The notes under the pieces: model-generated
What the model was told of the DNA's origin: nothing
Database searches by the model: none
What the model saw: only the letters and a program-made list of their open reading frames with translations
Source: Chryseobacterium pennae
GTDB lineage: Bacteria > Bacteroidota > Bacteroidia > Flavobacteriales > Weeksellaceae
Assembly: GCF_003385515.1 (NCBI RefSeq)
Contig: NZ_QNVT01000001.1
Span: forward strand, 434,001-498,000
Reading direction: 5' to 3'
DNA length: 64,000 bases
Made by a program: the position numbers and the translations under genes
Shown here: positions 52,930 to 61,207 of the stretch, one piece after another
Position numbering within the stretch: the first letter of the stretch is position 1
Layout of the letters: each line of letters starts with the position of its first letter

Positions 52930-53418
52930 TTATTGTAAATTTTCAGTAATTGTTTTTTCAAGATCTTCCTTGCTCATTTCACCATCATTAAAGTATACTT
53001 TTCCTCCGTTTTTATAAAATAACGTTACCGGAATATTTCCGTCCCAATCCTTTTCAAACTTTGGAATCCAGGTATTCATTCTTTTGATATCATCCAGCAA
53101 AATTACTTCTGCGGTAAGGTTTTTATTTTTAATAAACTTTAAAACTCTTTCTTTATCTACCAGCCTGTCTAAGGAAACTAAAATCATTTTAAACTTCGGA
53201 TTACCTGCATGTTGGTTATTTATCTCCATAAAATGTGGAAGCTCTTTTACACAAGGGGCACAGGTGGTTGCCCAGAAATTGACAACAAGAAACTTATCTT
53301 TTTCCTGCTGTATTCTTTTTTCAAGCTCTTCATATTTTACAACGGGAACTTCGGTCTGCTGAGCTTTACAAACCGCACAGAAAAGAAAGATGGCCAGAAT
53401 TTTAAATATATTCTTCAT
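52930..53418 (-). CDS. TlpA-family thiol-disulfide oxidoreductase
   Basis: 162 residues from ATG 53418. Signal peptide ends CAVCKAQ. Thioredoxin fold with active site FWATTCAPCVKELPHF (CAPC) and IPVTLFYKNGG with the cis-Pro. It acts in the periplasm as a disulfide reductase. It is divergent from the peptide genes at 53570. A decayed copy of its 5' end lies at 54092-54225. Confidence 0.92.
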   Translation of the reverse strand: MKNIFKILAIFLFCAVCKAQQTEVPVVKYEELEKRIQQEKDKFLVVNFWATTCAPCVKELPHFMEINNQHAGNPKFKMILVSLDRLVDKERVLKFIKNKNLTAEVILLDDIKRMNTWIPKFEKDWDGNIPVTLFYKNGGKVYFNDGEMSKEDLEKTITENLQ

Positions 53419-53569
53419 ATTCAAATTTAATAATTGCAACCTTTATCCATGATTTCCAAACTGTTAAAGTTTGTTAACGGGCGCAATGAACCTTTAAATT
53501 TATCGTTCACACAGTATTGAATTATTGAAATAAAATGTACATTAGCTTTCCAACCAAACTAAAATTATT

Positions 53570-53731
53570 ATGAAAAAATCAATGAATCAAAAAAAGAAAC
53601 TTACCAAGATTGAATTGAAAACCATTAACGGAGCAGGACCTATCTGCCCGAGGGTAATCAACTGTACGGACCGTAATACCGGGGAAGAGCTGTATGGAGT
53701 CTACGGAATTCAGGACGGTCCTTGCTGCTAA
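53570..53731 (+). CDS. Double-glycine-leader Cys peptide 1
   Basis: 53 residues, ATG 53570 to TAA 53731. Leader MKKSMNQKKKLTKIELKTIN ends at Gly-Ala; the core has Cys at 26 and 32 and a DGPCC end. The leader pattern KKLTKxELKxIxG(G/A) matches peptides 2 and 3 and resembles GG-type leaders removed by C39 transporter peptidases. No signal peptide. First of two genes on a short transcript, 31 bp before peptide 2. Function unknown. Confidence 0.75.
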   Translation: MKKSMNQKKKLTKIELKTINGAGPICPRVINCTDRNTGEELYGVYGIQDGPCC

Positions 53732-53762
53732 TTACAGAGTAATAATACCAAATTAAAAAGAT

Positions 53763-53927
53763 ATGAAAAAATCAAAAATTGAAAAAAAGAAGCTAACAAA
53801 AGCTGAGCTTAAAGAAATCAGTGGCGGTGTTGCAGCCAACTGCGCAGAAGGACTTTGCAAACTTAGAGGAGTGAGCAGTCATTTCATGATCATTGGCCCC
53901 GTGGGTAAAAACGGATACTGCTGCTAA
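53763..53927 (+). CDS. Double-glycine-leader Cys peptide 2
   Basis: 54 residues, ATG 53763 to TAA 53927. Leader ends KKLTKAELKEISGG; core has Cys 27 and 32 and ends NGYCC. C27 and C32 fall at the same residue numbers as in peptide 3. It is followed at once by a terminator built from a duplicated mutS 3' end. Confidence 0.75.
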   Translation: MKKSKIEKKKLTKAELKEISGGVAANCAEGLCKLRGVSSHFMIIGPVGKNGYCC

Positions 53928-53948
53928 TCAAGTTTAAACGCTTACAAT

Positions 53949-53984
53949 AAAAAAATGATTGGATTTCCTCCAGTCATTTTTTTT
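53949..53984 (+). terminator. Terminator of the peptide 1-2 transcript (recruited mutS end)
   Basis: AAAAAAATGATTGGA and TCCAGTCATTTTTTTT form the same hairpin as the one overlapping the mutS stop at 55018-55055. It was carried here with the duplicated mutS segment. Confidence 0.8.
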
Positions 53985-54087
53985 ATCATATTCAGCTCAT
54001 TAAAGCTTCTGTAGAAGTCAAACTATTGATGTCTGTACTCACCTGCCTTGGGAACCCGCTTTCTTAAAAAATGATATCCCTTTTTTC
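53949..54087 (-). pseudogene. Decayed fragment of the mutS 3' end
   Basis: 53949-54033 aligns at about 85% with 55018-55107 (mutS C-terminal codons). 54034-54087 then aligns with about 55318-55372, so some 210 bp are deleted between. Stops and indels exclude function except the retained terminator. Confidence 0.8.
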
Positions 54088-54091
54088 CTAA

Positions 54092-54225
54092 ACACGTTTT
54101 TGAAGGTCTTCGTATTTCAAAATGGGAATACTTTACTGCTGAGCTTTGCAATGGTACAAAACAGAATAGTTGACAGGGTTTTAATAATTCCACATGGTTA
54201 AATTTAATAAATAATTATAACCCAG
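54092..54225 (-). pseudogene. Decayed fragment of the tlpA-like 5' end
   Basis: Aligns along its length (about 70%) with 53313-53440, the start of the TlpA gene: CTGCTGAGCTTTGCAA against CTGCTGAGCTTTACAA, then AATTTAATAA upstream of the former start. Frames are broken. Confidence 0.75.
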
Positions 54226-54257
54226 AAACCTACACATGTCTGTTGGCTAAAAAATGT

Positions 54258-54575
54258 TTACTGTTCTCTCTTAGCTTTTAATTTTGTGTTTGTTTTTGAC
54301 CTAATTTTTGATTTAGTTTTTGATTTAGAGGAAGAAGCCTTTGCAACATAAAACATTGTTCCATTTTCACAATACATTGATCCTGGTCGTCGAGGTTTCT
54401 TTCTGTAATGTTCCTCTATAGAATCTTCACGTCTCTTGACGATTTTCACTGAATCGATATACGCTTTATATACTACTGCTACAGAATCATGAATTCTTTG
54501 TTCAGCTCTTTCCTTTGCTGCTTTATTGCATGAGAATAGTGAAATCAATAAGAATACTAAAAATATTTTTTTCAT
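54258..54575 (-). CDS. Small lipoprotein with Lys/Ser-rich tail
   Basis: 105 residues. Lipobox LISLFSCNK (Cys 16), a charged helix (RAEQRIHDSVAVVYKAYIDSVKIVKRREDSIEEHYRKK), then GSMYCENGTMFYV and a tail of alternating Lys and Ser/Thr. Function unknown. It sits between the duplicated tlpA/mutS scars and peptide 3. Confidence 0.65.
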   Translation of the reverse strand: MKKIFLVFLLISLFSCNKAAKERAEQRIHDSVAVVYKAYIDSVKIVKRREDSIEEHYRKKPRRPGSMYCENGTMFYVAKASSSKSKTKSKIRSKTNTKLKAKREQ

Positions 54576-54840
54576 GATTGGTTTTATTAATCCGAAAGGT
54601 ACAATTTTAGATTTATAACTCTAAAATCCTATTATTAAGCATCGTTAAGACAACACAAAAACAATAAATTTATTTTTTTTATAGAAATAAAACACAATTG
54701 TTTATAGTACAAACACTTATCACAAAAGGGAAAGCACATCTATCATTCACTATTCAGTGACAATATACCGTTAAATTTTATCACACGGTATGGAATTATT
54801 AAAATTTCCCTGTATTTTAGTATAAATTAAATAAAAAATC

Positions 54841-54996
54841 ATGAAAAATTCTGAGAACAAAAAAAGAAAATTGACAAAAACAGATTTAAAAGAAATTAAT
54901 GGTGGGGCTGGTATAAGATGCCGCGCGGGATTCTGTATAAGTGATTCAGGATTGCTTGAACCAGGTCTTATAGGAGAAGACGGGCGTTGCTGCTAA
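54841..54996 (+). CDS. Double-glycine-leader Cys peptide 3
   Basis: 51 residues, ATG 54841 to TAA 54996. Leader KKRKLTKTDLKEINGG; core with Cys 27 and 32 ending DGRCC. Its upstream sequence (TCACACGGTATGGAATTATT near 54780-54800) resembles that before peptide 1 (TTCACACAGTATTGAATTAT near 53506-53526), so the promoter was duplicated with the gene. Confidence 0.75.
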   Translation: MKNSENKKRKLTKTDLKEINGGAGIRCRAGFCISDSGLLEPGLIGEDGRCC

Positions 54997-55017
54997 TCAA
55001 TTTTAAACGTTTACAAT

Positions 55018-55055
55018 AAAAAAAATGATTGGATTATCCTCCAATCATTTTTTTT
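55018..55055. terminator. Bidirectional terminator overlapping the mutS stop
   Basis: AAAAAAAATGATTGGA and TCCAATCATTTTTTTT form a 16-pair stem. The last codons of mutS (KKMIGG-stop) are part of the hairpin, so the gene end and terminator overlap. Confidence 0.85.
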
Positions 55056-57622
55056 ATGGCGTTCAGCTTCATTAAAGCTTCTATAGGTGTCAAAGTATTG
55101 ATGTCTATCTTGGTAAGTTCTTCACGGATATTCTCCAGAACCGGATCATCCAGCTGAAAGAAAGAAAGCTGCATATTTTCTTCCGTTACCCTTTTGATAT
55201 TCTCCGAGGTTCCTCCGCCCTGGGTTCTGCTTGCTTCAAGCGTTTTAAGAATCTCATTTGCTCTGTTTACCACTTTGGCAGGCATTCCGGCCAGCTTTGC
55301 CACATGAATACCAAAACTATGCTCACTGCCTCCGGGAACCAGTTTTCTTAAGAAGATAATGTTCCCTTTGTTTTCCTGAATGGAAACATGGAAGTTCTTC
55401 ACTCTTTCAAAATTCACGGTCATTTCATTCAGTTCATGGTAATGGGTTGCAAACAAAGTCTTCGCCTGTGTATTGTGCTGATGAAGATATTCTGCAATAG
55501 CCCATGCAATGGAAACCCCATCATATGTGGAAGTTCCACGTCCAATTTCATCCAGAAGGATAAGGCTTCGTTCTGAAATATTATTCAGGATGTTGGCAGC
55601 TTCGTTCATTTCTACCATGAAAGTGGATTCTCCTGCTGAAATATTGTCTGTAGCGCCTACTCTGGTAAAGATCTTATCCAGCATTCCGATTTCTGCGTGT
55701 TTAGCCGGCACAAAACTTCCGATCTGAGCCAAAAGACATACAATAGCCGTCTGACGGAGAATAGCTGATTTACCGGCCATGTTTGGTCCTGTAACCATAA
55801 TAATCTGCTGAGAATCTTTATTCAGGAAGATATCGTTCGGAATATATTTTTCTCCCAATGGAAGAGCATTTTCTATAATCGGGTGTCTTGCTTCTTTCAG
55901 ATCAATGGAGTAACCATCATTCAGAATAGGCTTCGTATAGCTCTCTGAAACAGCAAGTTCAGACAATCCGGCAGCTACATCAAGCTGAGCAATAATATTG
56001 GAGTTCCCCTGAATCTGATCAATATAAACCATTGTTTCAGAACATAGATTCCTATACAACTGAGTTTCCAGAACGCCTATTTTTTCTTCAGCACCCAGAA
56101 TCTGACTTTCATATTCCTTTAATTCTTCTGTGATATAACGTTCGGCATTCACAAGGGTCTGTTTTCTCACCCAGTCATCCGGTACTTTATCTTTATGGGT
56201 ATTCCGGACTTCAATATAGTATCCGAAAACATTATTAAAATCAATCTTAAGACTTGTAATACCTGTTCTTTCAATCTCTCTCTGGCACATTTCATCGAGG
56301 AAGCCACGGCCTTTACTCTGAAGATTTCTCAGTCTGTCCAGCTCTTCAGAAACCTCGTTCTTAATGACATTTCCTTTGGCAATGCTTACCGGAAGTTCTT
56401 CATTAAGGTGATTCTGCAGGTATTTAATCAGTTCTTCCAGATCAAATAATGGTTCTAGCCAAGCCAATACATCTGCATGAGGATGTAATAATGCTTTGAT
56501 TCTATGAATATTAATCAGACTTTGACGCAGATGTCCTAATTCTCTAGGTGAGATTTTCTCTGCGGCCAGTTTTCCCATCAATCGGTCAAGATCGGAGATC
56601 GACTTTAAAAGCTGTCCTATTTCATATTTAAGCTGATCATTTTCGTTTAAGAAATCAATCAGGGAAAGTCTTCTTGAAATTTCATCTACAGATTTTAAAG
56701 GAAGAATAATTCTTCTTCTCAGTAATCTCCCGCCCATCGGCGTTGAGGTTTTATCAATAATATCCAGCAATGATTTCCCTTGCGGATTGCTTGGATAAAC
56801 GATCTCCAGATTTCTTAAGGTGAAGTTATCCATCATCAGATAATCTTCCTGTGGAATAATCTGAAGTTTTGTAATATGAGAAAGCAGGTTATGGTGTGTA
56901 TCTTCCACCAAGTAGGCAAAAATAGCTCCTGCTGCTGTAATAGCTAACGGAAGGGCTTCCACTCCAAACCCCTTTAGAGAATTGGTTTTAAAATGATTGG
57001 TTAATTTTTCGTAGGCAAAGTTATATTGAAAAGCCCAGTCTTCCAGCTTAAAAGCATTCTTATTCTTAATCTGCTCCGGAATCTGTACACTCCTCTGGAA
57101 AATAATTTCACTGGGATCAAAAGTATTGACAATATGCAACAGCTTTTCAAGGTTTCCTTCACTTACCAGAAATTCACCTGTAGAGATATCTACTAAAGCA
57201 ATCCCATACTTTTCCTTTTCCTTGTGCAGGGAAAGCAGGAAGTTATTTTTTTTGGAATTTAAAACCTGATCATTGAACGTTACCCCTGGCGTCACCAGTT
57301 CCGTAACCCCTCTTTTCACAATTCCTTTGACCATTTTAGGATCTTCCAGCTGATCGCAGATCGCTACTCTCATCCCTGCCCTTACCAGTTTTGGAAGATA
57401 GGAATCTATTGAGTGATGCGGAAATCCTGCCAGTTCTACACTTCCTTCACCATTATTTCTTTTGGTAAGAACAATACCCAATATCTGGGACGTCTTCACA
57501 GCATCCTGCCCAAAAGTTTCATAAAAGTCCCCTACTCTGAAAAGCAACAACGCATCAGGGTATTTGCCCTTGATGGTATTATATTGAGTCATTAGCGGAG
57601 TTTCCTTCTTCGATTTTGCCAT
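55034..57622 (-). CDS. mutS: DNA mismatch repair protein MutS
   Basis: 862 residues, the usual length. Mismatch-recognition domain has the GVDFYETF-like FRVGDFYETFGQDA (about 27-40). Walker A is TGPNMAGKSAILRQ and ATPase motifs SLILLDEIGRGTSTYDGVSIAW and FATHYHEL follow. It starts mismatch repair by binding mispairs as a dimer. It converges with the peptide locus, whose terminators derive from its 3' end. Confidence 0.97.
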   Translation of the reverse strand: MAKSKKETPLMTQYNTIKGKYPDALLLFRVGDFYETFGQDAVKTSQILGIVLTKRNNGEGSVELAGFPHHSIDSYLPKLVRAGMRVAICDQLEDPKMVKGIVKRGVTELVTPGVTFNDQVLNSKKNNFLLSLHKEKEKYGIALVDISTGEFLVSEGNLEKLLHIVNTFDPSEIIFQRSVQIPEQIKNKNAFKLEDWAFQYNFAYEKLTNHFKTNSLKGFGVEALPLAITAAGAIFAYLVEDTHHNLLSHITKLQIIPQEDYLMMDNFTLRNLEIVYPSNPQGKSLLDIIDKTSTPMGGRLLRRRIILPLKSVDEISRRLSLIDFLNENDQLKYEIGQLLKSISDLDRLMGKLAAEKISPRELGHLRQSLINIHRIKALLHPHADVLAWLEPLFDLEELIKYLQNHLNEELPVSIAKGNVIKNEVSEELDRLRNLQSKGRGFLDEMCQREIERTGITSLKIDFNNVFGYYIEVRNTHKDKVPDDWVRKQTLVNAERYITEELKEYESQILGAEEKIGVLETQLYRNLCSETMVYIDQIQGNSNIIAQLDVAAGLSELAVSESYTKPILNDGYSIDLKEARHPIIENALPLGEKYIPNDIFLNKDSQQIIMVTGPNMAGKSAILRQTAIVCLLAQIGSFVPAKHAEIGMLDKIFTRVGATDNISAGESTFMVEMNEAANILNNISERSLILLDEIGRGTSTYDGVSIAWAIAEYLHQHNTQAKTLFATHYHELNEMTVNFERVKNFHVSIQENKGNIIFLRKLVPGGSEHSFGIHVAKLAGMPAKVVNRANEILKTLEASRTQGGGTSENIKRVTEENMQLSFFQLDDPVLENIREELTKIDINTLTPIEALMKLNAIKKMIGG

Positions 57623-57744
57623 AGTAAAAAATGAGCCCCAAATTTAGAAAAATAAATTCAGGGTTCAGAGTGGTTTTATGCTTTATCGCTGAATAACTTT
57701 TCCTTATCAGGAATTAATTGTATTTTCACCATAAAATCACATCC

Positions 57745-58275
57745 ATGGAATTTCCCCTTCTAGAAACTGAAAGGCTTATTTTACGCCAGCTTACCCTCGA
57801 TGATGCCCAAGATCTGCTCGAATATTTTTCTTTGGAAGAAGTAATGGAATATTATGATCTTGAAGCGTTCAAATCACTCGAAGATGCACAGCAAATCATT
57901 CAGCATTTCAACAGTGAATTTGAAAAAGGAAAAGGATTCCGCTGGGCTTTGCAGTTGAAATCGAATGGAAAAGTGATTGGTACATGCGGCTATCACAACT
58001 GGTACCGTGAACATTTTAAGGCAGAAATCGGGTATGAACTCAATCCTCTTTTCTGGAGACAGTCTTATATGAAAGAAGCTATACTGCCTATTCTGACCTT
58101 TGGTCTTGAAAGCATGAGACTGCATCGTGTGGATGCCTTTATAGATCCGGCCAATATTTCATCTGAAAAACTTTTAACATCGATCAGTTTTCAGGAAGAA
58201 GGAATGCTGAGAGACTACTTTTTTGAAAAAGGAAGATTTGTAGATGCCAAGATCTTTGGGTTAATTAATAAGTAA
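57745..58275 (+). CDS. GNAT-family acetyltransferase (RimJ/RimL type)
   Basis: 176 residues from ATG 57745. N-terminal FPLLETERLILRQLTLDDAQDLLEYF and acetyl-CoA-binding GTCGYHNWYREHFKAEIGYELNPLFWRQSYMKEA, then ANISSEKLLTSISFQEEGMLRDYF. It acetylates an amine on a protein or small molecule; the target is unknown. Divergent from mutS. Confidence 0.92.
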   Translation: MEFPLLETERLILRQLTLDDAQDLLEYFSLEEVMEYYDLEAFKSLEDAQQIIQHFNSEFEKGKGFRWALQLKSNGKVIGTCGYHNWYREHFKAEIGYELNPLFWRQSYMKEAILPILTFGLESMRLHRVDAFIDPANISSEKLLTSISFQEEGMLRDYFFEKGRFVDAKIFGLINK

Positions 58276-58285
58276 GATGTTATAA

Positions 58286-58518
58286 GGCTGGGAGCCAGAA
58301 GAAGGAAGCTGGAAGTTACTATTTGTCTGTAAACATCTACTTATCATTCTAAACATCTGGAAGAATCTTTTATATCCTTCCAAATGTCAGAAATCAAAGA
58401 TTCGGCGTAGCCACTGACAATGATGCAACATTGGATATAAGAATCAAATATTTTTTATGAAAGACTTACCCTGAGGTTTCGACAAAAATAACTTACTTTT
58501 TCCCGCCTCCATCTTCAA
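58286..58518. repeat. Dispersed inverted-repeat element, copy C
   Basis: Left end GGCTGGGAGCCAGAAGAAGG then AAGCTGGAAGTTACTATTTG; right end AATAACTTACTTTTTCCCGC CTCCATCTTC. The longest copy, about 233 bp, with extra interior sequence. It lies between converging genes. Confidence 0.7.
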
Positions 58519-58528
58519 TCCTTTCAGA

Positions 58529-59407
58529 CTAATTTCCTTTCTGCAGATACTTTTCCAACGCCTCACTGCTTTTCTTAAAGGCCCATTTTTTCTTATAATC
58601 AACCCATTTGGCTTTAAATAGTTTGCGCATAAGCTTATCTGTGTATCTCATGATAAAGACATGGTACAGCATATTGGCAAATACGTTTGGTTTGTTCGGT
58701 AATGCTCTTAGTGACAGAGAAAAACCCGGTTCAAGATATCTGTTGAAATGCCAGAACGCTCCCGGAATAAAAAGCGCATCTCCATGTTCCATAAAGATTT
58801 CATATCCTTTTGCGTATTTCAGTGCCGGAAACTTCTCATAATCAGGATCCTCGTAGTCTACATCATAGATGGTATGAACAGATAAAGGCACTTTGTACAA
58901 AAATGGAGACTGTTTCTGATCAAATAATAAGATTCTCTTTTTCCCCTCAAAATGGATATGCATAAAATCACCCAAATCTACATCGTAATGCATTAGCACA
59001 TGTGCTTCACTTCCTCCAAAAAATAAAGTAGGAAGCCTTTTAAAGAACTTCATTCCCAAATCAGGATAGGTAAAGTTTTTAAGCATTTCAGGCAACCTGT
59101 CTGTAATGATGTAGAAAAAGATCCTGAGATCCGAGGGCTTCCTTTTTATTGTATCAATATAATCCCTCATTTTCATATTAGCTACCGGAGCGTCAGAGCT
59201 TTTAGCAGCATCAGCAGGCTTGTTGTCATACAAAGGAACATTCTGATCGCCTGCCTTTTCACGGATATAAGCAAGGTTCCACAGATCAAAAGCATCCCAA
59301 CGGCTTGCAAAATTCTTGATTAAAAGAGGCTTATGCTTTTTGAAATAGTTCTTCTGAAAATCTTCTTTACTGATATCATTGACTATATCTACGTTTTCGA
59401 GGATCAT
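58529..59407 (-). CDS. Cupin-like/JmjC-domain protein
   Basis: 292 residues. The cupin_8 pattern has HKPLLIKNFASRWDAFDLWN, HVLMHYDVDLGDFMHIHFEGKKRILLFD (His-x-Asp metal ligands) and HGDALFIPGAFWHFNRYLEPGFSLSLRA (distal His). Such proteins are Fe(II)/2-oxoglutarate hydroxylases; the substrate is unknown. Single gene. Confidence 0.9.
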   Translation of the reverse strand: MILENVDIVNDISKEDFQKNYFKKHKPLLIKNFASRWDAFDLWNLAYIREKAGDQNVPLYDNKPADAAKSSDAPVANMKMRDYIDTIKRKPSDLRIFFYIITDRLPEMLKNFTYPDLGMKFFKRLPTLFFGGSEAHVLMHYDVDLGDFMHIHFEGKKRILLFDQKQSPFLYKVPLSVHTIYDVDYEDPDYEKFPALKYAKGYEIFMEHGDALFIPGAFWHFNRYLEPGFSLSLRALPNKPNVFANMLYHVFIMRYTDKLMRKLFKAKWVDYKKKWAFKKSSEALEKYLQKGN

Positions 59408-59477
59408 GTACTTTGTATTTAATGCGAATTAAAAATAGTCTTTTTTTGAAAACTGCGAAAATTAAGATTGTTAAGTT

Positions 59478-59617
59478 GGAAGCTGGAAGAAGGAGGCTGG
59501 AAGTTTCTATTTGTCTGTAAGTGCCTATAATACACCATTCAATAGAAAATTATTAATGGAAAGCTTAAAACCTACTTTTCGACCTCAATAACTTTCCTCT
59601 TCCACCTTCAGACTTCC
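59478..59617. repeat. Dispersed inverted-repeat element, copy D
   Basis: Left end GGAAGCTGGAAGAAGGAGGC TGGAAGTTTCTATTTGTCTG; right end AATAACTTTCCTCTTCCACC TTCAGACTTCC. It lies between two diverging genes, close to the bestrophin start. Confidence 0.75.
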
Positions 59618-59661
59618 TACTTTATTCTGAAAAATTTATATTTGTGATATTAAGCGAATTT

Positions 59662-60540
59662 ATGAGAGTCTACAACACGAAACATTTCCTTAAAATCCTT
59701 TTCAGTTTACATAAAAGCGACACCCTGAAAATCCTTTTTCCAAGCATGATTATGGTGGGATTATATTCCTGGGGCATTCAATATCTGGAAGTGGGATATT
59801 TTCATCTTACTGCAAAATCAGGAATCAGCAATGTAGGAATGATCCATTCTTTATTGGGGTTTGTCCTTTCTCTTTTGCTTGTATTCCGCACCAATACGGC
59901 CTATGACAGATGGTGGGAAGGAAGAAAACTATGGGGAAAACTAGTGAACGATACCCGCAACTTTGCGATAAAAATCAATACCATTCTTGGAGATAACCGT
60001 CAGGATGCAGAACAGATTTCAAGATATTTAAAATACTTTCCTCACTTTTTAGCCAAACACCTTTCTAAGGAATCAACGCGCCTGGCATTAGATGAAGATT
60101 ATACAGAAATTGAAAAATCATTGAAAAACCATGGACCTAGTGAAATTCTTATTCTTTTAAGTCATAAGCTTAACCAATTAAAGAAAGAAGGAAAGATTTC
60201 AGAGATTGAAATGTTGTACCTGGACACTCAACTTTCTGGATTCCTGGAAGTATGTGGCGGATGTGAAAGAATTAAAAACACACCCATTCCCTATTCTTAT
60301 TCATCCTTTATAAAAAAATTCATCATCCTATATGTACTTGCCCTTCCTATTGCTTACGTTATTACGATAGGCCTTTTCATGATACCACTTACTGTTTTTG
60401 TGTATTATGTACTGATGAGTCTTGAGATGATTGCCGAGGAAATTGAAGACCCTTTCAACAATGATGAGAATGACATTCCAATGGAGACCATAGCCCAGAA
60501 TATTGAGAAAAATGTTCATCAGATTATGAGCAAGAAATAA
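59662..60540 (+). CDS. Bestrophin-family channel protein
   Basis: 292 residues from ATG 59662; a GTG at 59644 would add six. Motifs of bacterial bestrophins: LLVFRTNTAYDRWWEGRKLWGKLVNDTRN (about 78-106) and PIPYSYSSFIKKFIILYVLALP, with the conserved acidic EIEDPFNNDENDIP near the end. Four membrane helices. They form pentameric ion channels in the inner membrane. Confidence 0.93.
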   Translation: MRVYNTKHFLKILFSLHKSDTLKILFPSMIMVGLYSWGIQYLEVGYFHLTAKSGISNVGMIHSLLGFVLSLLLVFRTNTAYDRWWEGRKLWGKLVNDTRNFAIKINTILGDNRQDAEQISRYLKYFPHFLAKHLSKESTRLALDEDYTEIEKSLKNHGPSEILILLSHKLNQLKKEGKISEIEMLYLDTQLSGFLEVCGGCERIKNTPIPYSYSSFIKKFIILYVLALPIAYVITIGLFMIPLTVFVYYVLMSLEMIAEEIEDPFNNDENDIPMETIAQNIEKNVHQIMSKK

Positions 60541-60568
60541 AAAATCAACCTTTTAAAGGTTGATTTCT
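60541..60568. terminator. Bidirectional terminator
   Basis: AAAATCAACCTTT and AAAGGTTGATTTC form a nearly perfect stem with no real spacer, between converging genes. Confidence 0.75.
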
Positions 60569-61152
60569 TTAAGTTCTCCGTCTGCTTTTATCTCAACAAA
60601 TTTACTTTCTCTGTTGGCAGCGTCATATCCGTAAAAAAAGGTGCTATATATGGGAGTGGAATACAGATAGCCCCCGTATCCATTATAGGCATCTGAAGTT
60701 CCCGTTTGCTGTTGGTAACTCGCCGTTGCTGTAAAGTTTACAATGGTTTCAAGATAGTATTTCCCTGGTTTCAGTTTTTCAAATTTAAAACGGCCGTGAT
60801 CATCTGTTAAAGCCTCCACTCTGTATTTAAAAGCTTCTTCAGACATATAAACTGTAGTCTTCTTATTTTCATACTTTTTTCTCATGCTATAAAACTCTTC
60901 AAAATAAGGAGTTACAGGAAAAAGCATAATAACTGTTCCCTTAGGAGCATAATGTTTTTGTCCAAGCAATGGTTTTATGCCCCAATTATTTTTTTGCTTG
61001 GTAGAAGCTACCCCTTCAATCGTTGAATTTCCGAATGCCAGCATATCACGGGCTAGTTTTTTATCAAAGAAAGCTTGAGGATAATAGGTATTTTGTGCCT
61101 GTGAAGGTAAAAAGGCAAACACCAGTATGAATAAAGAGAATAAATTTTTCAT
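60553..61152 (-). CDS. Secreted carboxypeptidase-regulatory-like protein, unknown function
   Basis: 199 residues from ATG 61152. Signal peptide ends PSQAQ. A central DDHGRFKFEKLKPGKYYLETIV segment is the CarboxypepD_reg/SpaA-like prealbumin fold, with a Tyr/Gly-rich end (DAYNGYGGYLYSTPIYSTFFYG). Function unknown; probably periplasmic or surface. Divergent from the MORN-repeat gene with 55 bp between. Confidence 0.75.
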   Translation of the reverse strand: MKNLFSLFILVFAFLPSQAQNTYYPQAFFDKKLARDMLAFGNSTIEGVASTKQKNNWGIKPLLGQKHYAPKGTVIMLFPVTPYFEEFYSMRKKYENKKTTVYMSEEAFKYRVEALTDDHGRFKFEKLKPGKYYLETIVNFTATASYQQQTGTSDAYNGYGGYLYSTPIYSTFFYGYDAANRESKFVEIKADGELKEINL

Positions 61153-61207
61153 AGTATATTTTTGAATCAAATATAAGTATTTTACTATTTTTGAAATAAA
61201 AATAGCT

